Below, piece after piece: positions 1 through 11,450 of a stretch of 64,000 bases of DNA. The notes beneath the pieces are model-generated. The model was not told the origin of the DNA. It saw only the letters and a program-made list of their open reading frames with translations, and ran no database searches. The DNA comes from Bryum argenteum (Eukaryota; Streptophyta; Bryopsida; Bryales; Bryaceae). Within the stretch, counting starts at the first letter, position 1; each line of letters starts with the position of its first letter. The stretch is from contig CM073321.1 in assembly GCA_037043015.1 (NCBI GenBank), forward strand, positions 2,857,001-2,921,000, read 5' to 3'. A program made the position numbers and the translations under genes.

Positions 1-48
1 TGAGTTAGCCATACACAAAGAATGACTCGATCGACACAAGCAAAATAT

Positions 49-1477
49 CTACGATTCAAGGATAGTAATGAAAACGTTCGACAAAAATACCTTGTACTTC
101 TTTGGGTTATAGACGCTTGCGTTGGATCGACGCTCAGACTCATTTAACCTATTTGAAGGACATCCACAATCGATCCAGATGGAGCACCCTGGTTGAATTT
201 GGTTCCCCCATGTCGGTTGAGCATGGGTAAGGGGATTTGTAATGTTATAGTGCGCAGATATGGCAGTTAGTCTAGTTGGGTCCTTGTCATAGACAATGTA
301 CGCATCCCAAGTCTTAAGGGGTACACAAATCATTAATTACAAATCATTAATTAGCTCCCGGGCAGCTTCGACGGAGTGCTGGCCGTCGATGATTGCAAAA
401 CTCTTGGATTTGATCTCGTCCCAATTCCTGGGCTTTCTATCGAGAAGATCACCGTTCTCCTTAATAGGTGTGATGACAAGAGTCCTGCGAGCTTGGATGT
501 CTCCTAACGTAGCGAGGTAAACTTTTAGGCTATCTTTGATTTCTTCCTCGAAAGCTCAAATTGTCCACTGGGCCTTCCCGCGGCTCAGTTGCTCTAATGT
601 AACTGCTTTTGGTTCCTTGTTGAAGAGGAAGGAAACAACGTAATCCTTCTGGAACTTGGTCTGGGCTAATGCCATCTTTGCCCAGTCGATGCCATCGTCC
701 TTATCCTTCCCATGCTTGTCCTTCTTCGCCTTCTTCTTCTTCAATGGGCTTGCCTACGTTTCCCGAACCTCCGAGACGTTGCTCGGTGCTTCGGATGCTC
801 TGCATCTTCTCTTCCTCTGAGGCTTTGGTTGCTCTTGTGCGTTCGACATCCTCTTCCTTGTCGACCGCGCTGGGGCAGACCACTCAGGGTTATCTGTCTG
901 CACACTCTGATCCGGAACTGACATAACGGGTTTCGCCGGAGAAGCCTTCTTCTTGGAATTCGACGGGTTGTTTTGACAAATTTGTCAATAATCGGTTCAG
1001 TATCCGCGTAAGGTCATCTGCCTTAGGCTCGCCTCAGGAAAAGAGAAGGTTTACCCATGAATCGAGGAATCCATGCTGCACATTTTGAAGGTGCTCGACG
1101 AAACCATCCGGGTCGAACTAGGGACCACAATTTGTTCCAACTTCCACAATAATTCCAAATTCGTAGATGTCCTTGTCCTTTTCATGGAAATGCTGGTGGC
1201 AACGAATAAAGACAAACTTGGACCGGTGTGGCTTGAAAGCTGCAACTCGAACATTCTGATGCAGAGAAATTTAGACGTCGTTCATTTCTTCACGATGCAT
1301 GATAAGCAAAGTGTTCCTTGTAATCTTCAGGGTCCAGCTCACAACGACATCCTTGAATTGAAAGAGGTTGGATGCCTCTATGTCGTCTTCTTTGAGGAAT
1401 GGAGTGTACCCAAATGGATACTGGAATAGGTCTATGACCAAGAATATAGGGCTCGTGTCTGTGACTGCAACTGCCAT
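49..1477 (-). pseudogene. Decayed gene with ParB/DGQHR-like motif
   Basis: Reading the minus strand from an ATG at 1477, one frame begins MAVAVTDTSPIF and continues with several stops to about 735. It passes through a Lys/Glu-rich linker and then resumes one frame over from 744 to 49, with a TGA near 553-555 and a TAA near 331-333. The second part holds KSFAIIDGQHSVEAARELI, which resembles the nucleotide-binding core of ParB/DGQHR-fold domains (family pattern IxDGxHRxxAA). The residue after the H is Ser, not the usual Arg. A basic stretch (KKKKAKKDKHGKDK) precedes it. I do not recognise the N-terminal part. It is a pseudogene because of the frameshift and stops, and it may extend beyond the left edge. 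A ParB-like assignment is inferred from one motif plus predicted order; another DGQHR-type role is possible. Confidence 0.42.
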
Positions 1478-1526
1478 CTTGGGTCTGCAAATTTAGAGAC
1501 GATAGGTTGTAAGCATGAGGGTCACT

Positions 1527-2402
1527 CAAATTATCCCCGACCCAGGGATAATTCATGTTTTAACGAGCGGCAGTATTCGATCATGACTAATGTCATCTAC
1601 GGAAATTGGGATTGTTAGACTTATTGATGATTTGGATGATCCGAGCTCTCGGATACGTTACTGTCTTCAACCAACCGCTTGCGACGTTGCTCAAACACTC
1701 CTTGAACTTTGTCAGGGCTAGCCCTAATGATCCGAGCGGTGCTCTTTGTTCGCGCCAGATTTGATGATACCACTCTCTGAAACAGATGGAATAAATTGTT
1801 GGTTTATTTCGACGATACGAATAATTTGTAGGAGCGTAGGTTTATTTATCCCCGACCCGGGGATAATGCGTTTTTTTGGCTGGGTCTTACTACATAATCT
1901 CACTAAATTGTAACCATCATTGATTTATTTTGCAACACTTAGATTGTTACAGACTAAAAAGCATATGTTCACTTATTTCTGGAGGGGGAGTAAAATGTGT
2001 TTTTCTGTAGAAAAATAGTTTCGCAAGATAGTATCTTCTTAATGTGTAGGGCATGTTATCTCCGGGATAATTGTATCAAGTAAGTGGCTTGTTCTACACC
2101 TGGAGTACATATTCTACTACTTCGAGGAAAATTATGTCCGGAACGAGGATAACTACTGATATAGAGATCGAATTATCCTCGGACCGGGGATAAATGCTAA
2201 TAAATAGTGGCGGATTATCTCCTGACCTGGGAATACTTCAGATATATGGAGCAAATTATCCCCAGACCGGGGATAATTCCTGCAAATTATCAGCAATTAT
2301 CTCCGGGCTGGGGATAATTGCTGATAATTAGAGGCAAATTATCCCCGGTCGGGGATAACTTCCATTCAGTAGAAGCAAATTATAGATGGTACGGGGATAA
2401 TA
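1527..2402. repeat. Dispersed short palindromes, ATTATCCCC...GGGGATAAT
   Basis: At least eight imperfect copies of a ~22-bp palindrome (consensus half-site ATTATCCCCG, mirrored as CGGGGATAAT) occur here, near 1531, 1847, 2050, 2172, 2213, 2246, 2297 and 2337, with a half-site near 2390. From 2170 to 2400 they are spaced about 35-50 bp with unrelated AT-rich spacers. The same motif recurs at 6500-6840 and once near 17957. Copies diverge from one another, unlike a CRISPR array. Function unknown; subterminal repeats of a transposon or small foldback elements are possible. Confidence 0.7.
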
Positions 2403-3439
2403 GAAATCTGATTGCTAATATCTGCTAACACCAGAACCTAAAATATAACAGTGCTATAGATTTCAAATCGACAAGTAATATGCATTGGCAATTCACACAA
2501 TACAAGGATTCTGGTAGACATGAATCACCTGGCAACAATGCTGAGCGACAACGCTTCTGGATTCTTAAAAATGTATACGAACACATGAATGAAAAAAGAA
2601 ATGTAACACGTGTTCAGTAAAGTGCATTGGATCAGAATGAGAAGCACAAGATGAAGCAAACTGATACAAAACCAGTGATTCAACCTATGCAAACTGATGC
2701 ACACACAAGCACATTGCAGCAAACAATGCAAACTAAAGCACATTGCAACACATTTGCTCATTGAACAAAAGCACAAAAGCAAAACTACAAATTCAATAAA
2801 AAGCATTCACAAACCTGCGAAACTCTAATGCGCAACTCTTGCTAGCTCCATTCTTCTCCAAAAACTCAAAAACTCCACTTCCGTAGCTCTCAAAAACTTA
2901 AATGTACCTCCAAAAAGTAGTCTATTCAGACGGTGTACAGGAGAGCAGGCGGAGACGATGACCACAGAGCAAGTTCTTAACATATGCAAAGTACTCGAAG
3001 CATCGGCAAGGTAAGCAAAGTGACTATCTACGTGCGCAGGCAGAAAATCGTCCGAACGAGTCTAGCGACAAAGGAACGAAGACGAGATAAGCGCGAAGAC
3101 AATGACAAGCACAGACGATGACAAGCTCGGAGAGCAGGCGGAGCGATGCGCTGCGACAACGACGACGACAAATGTGCGGAGGGAGACATTGTGCGGGCGT
3201 GAAGTGAAAGAAAGGACTGCGCTCGCAAATGGCGGCGCAGTCGGCCATCATGACCCGGTCATAATGGAAGCATGCGGCACGTTGTTTACAAAAGTTTGGT
3301 ATCAAAAAGAAGGTGGCAGTTATGATTTCATATTCAAACATACCAGCAGAAAAAACGAAAATGAAGAATTTCCCACTACCGTATTGAATAGATCCACAAT
3401 TTGAAGCTAATTGGGAGGAGAATTATGAGGATAACAATA
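2403..3439. other. No gene recognised
   Basis: AT-rich then GC-richer sequence. It has open frames of about 100 codons on both strands at 3024-3404, but they overlap antisense in a segment rich in GACGA/GCG repeats and show no motif I recognise. I see no supported gene. Confidence 0.5.
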
Positions 3440-4229
3440 TATTCCCTATTCAAAAGAAAAATGTGTTGGTATTGAACGGCTATGATATTATAAATACAAA
3501 AGTTATAAATACTCAAAACATAATGTAATGCTGGTATATTTTCAAAAGATATGGGTTAATAGACTAAGTTATCGACATACCTTGGCTACTGCTAACACTT
3601 ACTTTGAGACATCTTCATATGAAGGGAAAAAAAATGATGATAATGCACAAAGAGGCACATGTAAATTTACTAGTCATGGATTTTTAGCACATGGAGGTTT
3701 AGAAGGTGATGTAGTAAAGTACAATAGGAAAAAGGTATCAAACGTTGTTCACAAAAGTTTTAGAGATCTTGGTAATGCTCTTGGCTCTTCCATTTGGCAA
3801 CATCTACCAAAATTTGGTAAGGAGGTGGAAAACTTTTTTGAAGTTCAACATGCACCTTTTAATTCTGTATAGATAGGTGTTGAAGAGTATCCTACAAAAG
3901 TACACCAGATGCACCTAAGTAAAAACACATATATCAAAGCTCACCTTGACAAAGAGGATATGGGAGCATCATTAATATCATGGTTTACATGAGGAGATCC
4001 AAAAGGAGGATACTTTAGTGTATTTCAATCATGTCACAAGATCAATACAAACAAGGGAGCTCTTCTATTTATTCACAGTAAAGAGTATGTACATGGAACA
4101 ATGAAGTTCCAAGAAGAAACACTTGGTGACCAAGTTTACAAAATTGGTATTGCTCTAGTGAACAAAAAACAATTGCATACAAGAATCATAAATCAATTCA
4201 AAAGAGGGGAAAAAATGACTTGGAGGTAA
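3440..4229 (+). pseudogene. Possible TET/JBP-like 2OG-Fe(II) oxygenase relic
   Basis: One plus-strand frame opens at 3528 (MLVYFQKIWVNRL) and runs, with stops at 3870 and near 3990, to about 4227. Its C-terminal part contains AHLDKED, then GASLISWFT, GGYFSVFQ, GALLFIHSKEYVHGTMKF and TRIINQF. The order HxD, beta-strand core, GA-F and a second His (VHGT) followed by an Arg fits the double-stranded beta-helix core of 2-oxoglutarate/Fe(II) dioxygenases. The surroundings resemble the TET/JBP-type oxygenases known from transposons of fungi, algae and mosses. The assignment comes from recognised motif order only, with no alignment. The two in-frame stops make it a relic. Sequence upstream of 3528 contains further fragments in other frames, so the true N-terminus is lost. 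Confidence 0.45.
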
Positions 4230-4406
4230 GTAGTAAGTCAGGAGGTGCATCCACCTCAAAGCAATGAGTAATATCATGTGTATGTAAATTTTGGCGGCTT
4301 GTAATATGATGTACATGTAAATTTTTGGGTATATCAATAAAAAAACAAAAATAATTTTGACGGCTTGTATGTATAGATTCATTAGCCTAGTTCAATTCTG
4401 ACTAAC

Positions 4407-4785
4407 TAACTCTAACTTGATTATTTACTTAATTTGATATAGTATTCTAAGTTTAGTACTCAAATATTCTTAAAGTAATATTCTAAGATTCGAATTAAGT
4501 TATTTTAAGTGAAATATTCTAAGATTAGTATCTAGTAAATAAGGTGAGGTACTCTAACTTGATTATTTACTAAATTTGATATGATAATCTAAGTATAGTA
4601 CCCAAATATTCTAAAAATAATATTCTAGGATTAAACTGAGTTATTATAAGTTAAATATTCTAAGATTAGTATCTAGTAAATAATGTGAGGTACTCTAACA
4701 TGATTATTTACTAAATTTGATATGGTATTCGAAGTTTAGTACTCAAATATTCTTAATGTAGTAAGATTAGAATTGAGTTATTTGA
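4407..4785. repeat. 141-bp tandem repeat, about 2.7 copies
   Basis: Units begin with ACTCTAACTTGATTATTTAC near 4409, 4551 and 4692. Each continues through AGTTTAGTACTCAAATATTC and TATTCTAAGATTAGTATC. The period is about 141 bp and the third copy is partial. AT-rich; no coding potential. Confidence 0.8.
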
Positions 4786-5584
4786 AAATTGAGCAAAGTA
4801 ATTGAAAATTGCGAGCGAGAAAATGGAATTGAGTGTTCAAGGGGGTGAATGATGGCAGAGGAGGTCAATAGGCCTCTTCATGATGATAGGTCAGGTCATG
4901 ATGAGGGTATGCCTATGTTTATGTTTATGCTTGTGTTATTAAAAAAACAAAATTATGAATAAATTGAGTAATCTTAAAACTTCAACTCACTTGTATGATG
5001 TTTTCGAAGGTCGTAATTTCTTAAACTTAACCTCTAAATATTGAACATCGTCTATATTTGGACCATACTTCTTAAATTTAACTTCTTCTTACATTTATCT
5101 TGTTGTTTGAACAACTTCATGACTTTGATTGTAATAGATTCTTCATGACGTTGAATGTTATCCTATTTAACAATTTAAAGTGATCATAATTGGATTTATG
5201 TAAGTAATAACCAAGCAAAATTTGCATTTTCTTTTATTGGTTCTCAAGTTGAATTGCTTATAAAAGAAGATATATCCATATAAGAAACTTAATATTTTCA
5301 AAAGTATTATTGGTGTTATGAATATCTCATGCAATGGTCATACACTTTGCATAATAAATTTTGAACCTAAAATTACATGTTGGTCACTCAAAATGTTACT
5401 TAGAATACATAGGAACCACCTCTTTTTGGATAAATTGATAAATACTTCTAAAATTGAACTAAGAAATTATTAAATGAATTAGATTAATTACAATATTAAA
5501 ATAACCAAAATTCGATTCAGAGAAAAAAATACATGAAATATTAATAGTTTATATATTTATATGTGAATAACTAAAATATTAGTA
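4786..5584. other. AT-rich intergenic DNA
   Basis: No open frame of note, no RNA gene and no clear repeat seen in this stretch. Confidence 0.5.
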
Positions 5585-5790
5585 AACTCTAAACCATAAA
5601 TCTTAGCTCTATTTCCTAAACCCTAAACATACCCTTAAACCCTAAAGCTTAGTCTAAAAATCCTAGATCCAAATCCTAACGCTAAACCCCAAACTATAAA
5701 TTCTAAATTTTAAACCCTATATATTAGCTTTAAATCCAAAATCTTCTCCGGAACTTTAAACCTTAAAGCATTGATTTTGAACCTTAAATC
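5585..5790. repeat. Degenerate interstitial telomere-like repeats
   Basis: About 200 bp of variants of CCCTAAA/CCTAAAC (AAACCCTAAAC, CCCTTAAACCCTAAAG, CGCTAAACCCC, TTTTAAACCC and others). This resembles the plant telomere unit TTTAGGG on the opposite strand. The units are too diverged and too few to be an active telomere. AT-rich DNA lies on both sides, so it is an internal site. Confidence 0.6.
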
Positions 5791-6519
5791 CTTACTTAAG
5801 TAAAGTTAAATAATGTTCAATATATATTGTAAGATTTTCTTTTGATTAGATTTTTGTAAAAATTTATTACAAAAGATTAATAAGAAATATAAATTTTGCA
5901 ATTGTATATGGATTTTCCGCTGAAATATGGTTACTTCGGAAATGGCTTCCCGCCCAAATAGTTTCCTGCCAAAAAAGTAGAGTCTTTAATATTTACTTTT
6001 CACGGCGGCGCCACGTTTCGAGTAGCGACAGGCCAACGTTCCAGCCGTTAAGCTTGGAGCTTGAGTTAAGTTCCATTCGTCACTTTTGGGTAGCTCTTTC
6101 TCTCTCTTTGTTTTGCTCGACTGAGCTGCGGCTTCTTTGTGTTGTCTTTGCGTCTAGGTTTAATTGCTGCCGTTTGGTGTTTATGGTGTTGGTGTAGCGC
6201 GCGTGTGTGTCGTTGTTTCTCAAAGAGGGCAGTATTGGGTTCGCTAGGATGCGCGAGCATTTTCAAGCTAGTATGATCAATTTTGTACCTTCATAGTCAT
6301 AGTCTTCTGTAGGGGATTGTTCGGATGCTGATACTGGTCGATTCTGCTATTTCTTCAGCTTCGTAGCAAACTTCTTCCTCTTCGAATTTGCACGGTCCAG
6401 GTATGCATGGTTACCCTATTTTGTACTTAAGTTCTTTTTCATTCATCATTTTCGCATGACTTACTACTTATACTTAGTCTATTATCCCGTAGTTGGTTCA
6501 GACCAATGGAATACAAAGA
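5791..6519. other. No gene recognised
   Basis: Mixed sequence with a short GC-rich stretch around 6000-6060 and a T-rich stretch around 6100-6130. The only open frames are under 70 codons and have no recognised motif. Confidence 0.45.
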
Positions 6520-6570
6520 TATATGATAATCCCCGTATCAAAGATACTTTTATCCCTAGGAATATTCGCG

Positions 6571-6686
6571 TTATCTCTGACTCGGTGATAAAGTCAGCGT
6601 CTGTATTTATCCCTGACCCGGGGATGAAGTTATCTCTGGGTCGGGGATAAATACAGACGCTGACTTTATCACCGAGTCGGGGATAA
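6571..6686. repeat. Long hairpin with ~50-bp arms
   Basis: The arm at 6579-6625 pairs with 6632-6678 with only about 3 mismatches, around a loop of about 6 bases. The outer flanks TTATCTCT and GGGGATAA extend the pairing. Each arm contains the ATTATCCC/GGGGATAA palindrome described at 1527-2402, so this looks like a foldback built from that repeat family. Confidence 0.8.
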
Positions 6687-6730
6687 AATTATCCTTAGTA
6701 ATTTTAGCATTATTCTTGCGCGAAGATAAA

Positions 6731-6802
6731 GCCAGCCTCTGTATTTATCCCTGACCCCGAGATAACTTTATCCCCGGGTCGGGGATAAATGCAGACGCTG
6801 AC
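6731..6802. repeat. Second, smaller hairpin of the same family
   Basis: CAGCCTCTGTATTTATCCC near 6733 pairs with GGGATAAATGCAGACGCTG ending near 6800, with about 3 mismatches. It repeats much of the arm of the 6571-6686 hairpin and is followed by another CGAGTCGGGGATAAAAT copy. Confidence 0.7.
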
Positions 6803-7156
6803 TATATCATCGAGTCGGGGATAAAATCATCTTTGATAATTCTTGCATTATCACGGCCCAAAGAGATATATAAACATCGCCACAGGAACTCATTATCTCT
6901 TTCGTACCACTCGTATGTCCAATCTCTTGCACTAGCTTCTACCATGACTTCCTTCTCTGAGCCAGGTTGTCTTATTAGACACCGTCGGACGTCAGACAGA
7001 CACGACATGTCAGACAGACATTGAGCCTCAGAATGTCTAATGGAATCTACAAAATCTTTTTTTTACCCTTGATTTACCCACGTTGCATCCTAAGTGGCTG
7101 CCACGTAGTGTGTACAACTCAGCAATACGGTGCGCGACTGCGCAACGTAGGACTGG

Positions 7157-7322
7157 ACCGGCGGTCGCCTCGTCTACACCGGCGGTCGCCTTCTCTGGAC
7201 CGGCGGTCGCCTTAGCGACCGACAATCGCCCATGAGCGACCGATGATCGCCCGGGAGCGACTGACGATCGCCCATGAGCGACCGACGATCGCCCATGAGC
7301 GATCGACGATCGCCCATGAGCA
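7157..7322. repeat. 21-bp tandem minisatellite
   Basis: Three units of ACCGGCGGTCGCCTTCTCTGG type (7157-7215) are followed by about five units of GCGACCGACGATCGCCCATGA type (7216-7322). The block abuts the truncated 5' edge of the Copia fragment at about 7324. Open frames through it are repeat artefacts. Confidence 0.75.
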
Positions 7323-7323
7323 A

Positions 7324-9097
7324 CAGAGGGATGCACAAGGCAACGTGGTGCGCTACAAGGCACGGTTGGCGGCGAGGGGCTTCTCTCAAGTAGAAGGTGT
7401 GGATCTCCATGAGACCTTTGCACCCGTGGCAAAGTTTACCACCATTCGTTGCATGTTGGCGGTTGGGGCAGCCATAGACTTGGAGATTCACCAATTGGAT
7501 GTCAAGACGGCGTTTTTGAATGGTGAGTTGAAGGAGGACATCTATATGGACCAGCCCCTTGGTTTTGTGGAGGAGGGCACTCAACACCTTGTTTGCTAGC
7601 TCAAGAAGTTGTTGTATGGGCTCAAGCAATCACCAAGGGCGTGGTACCAAAGGATTGACATGTTTTTCACCAAAGATGGCTTCTTTAGAAGCCATGCGGA
7701 TCACTCCTTGTATGTGAAGAAAACAAGAGAGTTGTTGTTGATTGTAATCATCTATGTGGATGATTTGATTATCTTGGCTAGTGATGATGCGGTTTTGGGG
7801 TGGTTGAAGGCCAAGCTTGAGAAGGAGTTTGAGATGAGTGATCTTGGGCCTTTGGAGTTTTGCCTTGGTGTTGCGTTTGAGAGGAATCGCAGTGCACGCA
7901 TCATCACCATGAGCCAAGGCAAATACATTGAGGAGGTGCTCAAGCGGTTTAGCATGGAGGAGTGCAAGCCGATTGGCACGCCGCTTGATGTGAAGGGGTT
8001 GTTGTTGAAGCTTTCGGACGAGGAATTTAAGGAGGTTGAAGAGGAGATGAAGGCTATTCCATACAAGGCTGTAGTAGGGTCGTTGATGTATGCAATGGTG
8101 GCCACAAGGGCTGACCTTGCATTTCCGGTGAGCATGGTGAGCCAATTCATGGCAAAGGCTGAGCCTCAACATTGGATGGCGGTTAAACGCATCTTGAGGT
8201 ACTCGAAAGGCACCATTGATTACAAATTGTGCCTTGGTGGTAACAACCTTGATTTGAAGGGATATTGTCCTGCGGATTGGGCGGGTGATGTGAATGAGCG
8301 CCGGTCCACGATGGGGTAAGTGTTCTTTGTAGGACATGGTGCAATCTCGTGGAATTGCAAGAAGCAACCTACAATAGCGGTGTCTACTACGGAGGCGGAG
8401 TACATAGCAACTAGCCATTGCTTGAAGGAGGCGATGTGGCTACGGCAACTATTGGAAGATGTTGGGTTTGTGCAAGCGGAGGCCACAAGGATCATGTGTG
8501 ACAACCAAGGGTGCATTGCGCTTGCAAAGGACCCCTAACACCACTCTCGTACGAAGCACATAGATGTGCAACATCACTTCATTCGGGAGAAGTTAGAGGA
8601 TGGAGAGGTGAGCTTGTGGTATTGCCCAACGGAGGACATGGTGGCGGATGTGTTGACAAAGGCGCTTGCTAGGGTGAGGCACGAGAAGCTAACAAAGGCG
8701 ATGGGATTGCGAGGTGGTAACTACTCGCAAAGTAGGAGTGTTGAAGATTAGATTGCTCGTAGTTACTAAGGGTAACTAGAGTTGATTAGAGTATGTGGAG
8801 AGGGTTGGATGAATAGAGTCTTATCGTATATGGAGAGTGTTGGATGAATAGAGTCTTATCGTATATGGAGAGGGGTTGTCCACAAGAGCCTTATCATGTG
8901 TAGAGAAGGATGGACCACTAGAGCCTTATCGTATGTAGAGAGAAAAGGTCCTCTAGTGGTCTATCCTTTGTAGAGTCATCTTGATCACAGAAACCTTATC
9001 TTTGTTGAGTGAGTATCTCACTCAAGCATTCTTTGCTCTACTACTTGTAAGGTTAGAGTGTGTTGTATTCTCTCTCTCTCTCTATTGAATCTCAATA
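7324..9097 (+). mobile_element. 5'-truncated Copia element (RT, RNase H, 3' LTR)
   Basis: Only the 3' part remains. Reverse transcriptase frames (VKTAFLNGELKEDIYMDQP, then IIYVDDLIIL with the Copia YVDD motif) are followed by RNase H (AVSTTEAEYIATSHC), then a polypurine-like CAAAGTAGGAG and an LTR at 8739-9097. TAG at 7597-7599, TAA at 8317-8319 and TAA at 8536-8538 break the frame. The sequence is very similar to the nested Copia element at 37673-43165, so both belong to one family. This copy keeps about 165 bp of RNase H sequence that the other lacks. Its left edge lies inside the RT region next to a minisatellite. Cannot move by itself. Confidence 0.9.
8739..9097 (+). repeat. Copia LTR (3')
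   Basis: Starts TGTTGAAGATTAG and ends ATTGAATCTCAATA, the same termini as the two LTRs of the nested Copia. It contains internal ~35-bp repeats (GGATGAATAGAGTCTTATCG). G-rich DNA begins directly after it. Confidence 0.88.
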
Positions 9098-9595
9098 GAG
9101 GGCAAGGCGGAGAGGTGGGAGGCAGGGAAGTGAGGGGGGGGGCAGGGCGGGGGAGGGAGGTGGGGCAGGGTTGGGGAGGGAGGTGGGGCAGAGCGGGAGG
9201 GGGGATAGGGCTGGGAGGGTAGGGCGGGGGTAGGGAGGAAAGGTAGGGCGGGTAGGGCGAGGGAGGGGAGGGTAGGGCGGCGGAGGAGGGGGGTAGGGCG
9301 GCGGAGGGGGTGTAGGGCGAGGGTAGGAAGGACAGGGTGGGGGAGGGGGGGGCAGGGCGGGGAAAGGTGGTGGGGAGGCAGGGGGTGGGGGAGGGGGGGG
9401 TCAGGGCGGGGGAAGGAGGTGCGGCAGGGCGGGACTGGGGAGGGGGGGTAGGACGGAGGAGAGAAGAGGTTGGGCGAGGGTAGAGAGGGTAGGGCAGGGG
9501 AGTGGGGGTAAGGGGATAAGGTGGGTTAGACGAGGGTAGGGAGGGGGTAGGGCGGGAGTAAGGGAGGGTTTAGGGAAAGGGATAAGGGTGGTTAC
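9098..9595. repeat. G-rich low-complexity block (GGGAGG/GGGCGG)
   Basis: About 500 bp of irregular GGGGAGGGAGGTGGGGCAGG-type units on the plus strand. Many G-runs of three or more could form G-quadruplexes. A similar block at 12540-12940 is also followed by the module described at 9600-9838. Confidence 0.8.
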
Positions 9596-9599
9596 TGCG

Positions 9600-9838
9600 T
9601 TTTTATTTATTTATTTTTAAAAAATTTTGGAGAAGTTTTTTTTTCTGAAAATTTCTTTAAATAGAAATATCGTAGTATTCATGCATAGGTTGAGTGGTAT
9701 TTGGCAAGGTATCCTTATGAGCGGTTGGAAGAGTGAGGAGGGCTAAGAATAAGTAAGTATGTGCACTCAAATCAAAACAATGCAATTAAATATGTCATGT
9801 GACGAAGAACACATACATCGAATAAGAGAAATTGCCTT
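9600..9838. repeat. Duplicated module, copy 1
   Basis: A T-rich stretch, then GGTTGAGTGGTATTTGGCAA, then ATCAAAACAATGCAATTAAA and CATCGAATAAGAGAA. The same order recurs at 12945-13176, in both cases directly after a G-rich block. This suggests two copies of one larger repeat unit. Confidence 0.75.
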
Positions 9839-9839
9839 A

Positions 9840-11450
9840 TTTTTCAAACATGATAGATTTATTTGTAATATAGTATTGGGAAGAAGAATGAAATAAACAT
9901 AATAATACAGACCACTATATCCTTTAGTCTTAATGTAAATAGTAAGCGTAAAATCAAATATATGTTTAGTTCATTAGAATGATAAGTTCATTTCTGAAAT
10001 AGTATTGGGAAGAAGAATGAAATGAAATTAATACTACCCACCACTATATCCTTTAGTCTTGATATAAATAGAAAGCGTAAAATCAAATAATTGATAAAAG
10101 CATTAGGATGATAGATTTATTTGTAATATAGTATAGGGAAGAAGAATGAAATAAACATATTACTACCCACCGTTATATCCTTTAGTCTTAATATAAATAG
10201 TAAGCGTAAAATCAAATATATGCTTAAACCATTAGAATGATAAATTTCTTTGAAATATAGTATTGGGAAGAAGAATGAAATGAAATTAATACTACCCACC
10301 ACTATATGCTTTTGTCTTAATGTAAATAGTAAGCGTAAAATCAAATATATGGTTAAACCATTAGAATGATAAATTTATTTGTAATATAGTATTAGGAAGA
10401 AGAATGAAATAAACATGGTAATTTAGACCACTATATCCTTTAGTCTTAATGTAAATAGTAAGCGTAAAATCAAATATATGTTTAGTTCATTAGAATGATA
10501 AGTTCATTTCTGATATAGTATTGGGAAGAAGAATGAAATAAACATAATACTAGCCACCATTATATCCTTAAGTCTTAATATAAATAGTAAGCGTAAGATC
10601 AAATATATGGTTAAACCATTAGGATGATAAATTTATTTGTTTTATAGTATTGGGAAGAAGAATGAAATAAACATAATACTACCCACCTCTATATGCTTTA
10701 GTCTTAATATAAATAGTAAGCGTAAGATCAAATATATGGTTAAATAATTAGAATGATAAATTTATTTGTAATTTAGTATAGAGAAGAAGAATGAAAGTAA
10801 CTTATTACTACCCACCACTTTATGCTTTAGTCTTAATATAAATAGTTAGCGTAAAATTAAATATTTGGTAAACAATTTGAATGATTAGTTTATTTGTAAT
10901 ATAGTACTGGGAAGAAGTATGAAGTAAACATAGTACTACCCTCCATTATATCTTTGAGTCTTAATATAAATAGTAAGCATAAAATCAAATATATGGTTAA
11001 ACCTTAAGAATGATTAATTTATTTGTAATATAGTATTGGGAAGAAGAATGAAATAAACATATTACTACCCTCCATTATATCCTTGAGTCTTAATATAAAT
11101 AGTAAGCGTAAAATCAAATATATGGTTAAACCATTAGGATGATAAATTTATTTTTAATATAGTATTGGGAAGAAGAATGAAATATACATAATACTACCCA
11201 CCATTGTATCCTTTGGTCTTAATATAAATAGTAAGCGTAAAATCAAATATATGGTTAAACCATTAGAATGATAAATTTATTTGTGATATAGTATTGGGAA
11301 GAAGAATGAAATAAACATAATACTACTCACCATTATATCCTTTAGTCCTAATATAAACAGTAAGCATAAAATCAAATATATGGTTAAACCATTAGAATGA
11401 TAAATTTATTTGTAATATAGTATTGGGAAGAAGAATGATAAAAACATAAT
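9840..11450. repeat. ~129-bp satellite, about 13 copies
   Basis: Each unit contains TAGTATTGGGAAGAAGAATG, a CCTTTAGTCTTAATATAAAT block and GTAAGCGTAAAATCAAATAT. TAGTATTGGG occurs at about 9871, 10000, 10129, 10258 and so on to 11417, giving a period close to 129 bp. Copies differ by scattered substitutions. No coding capacity. Confidence 0.88.

Noticed and set aside
2170-2402. CRISPR-like repeat-spacer array
   Set aside because: Units vary in sequence and spacing, the setting is a plant nuclear genome, and no cas-like gene is present.
5585-5790. Chromosome end or active telomere
   Set aside because: Units are highly variable, only about 200 bp long, and unique AT-rich DNA continues on both sides.
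7630-8418. 262-codon minus-strand frame
   Set aside because: Antisense of the Copia reverse transcriptase; the plus-strand frame carries the YVDD and other RT motifs. The same applies to 38411-39439 on the plus strand.
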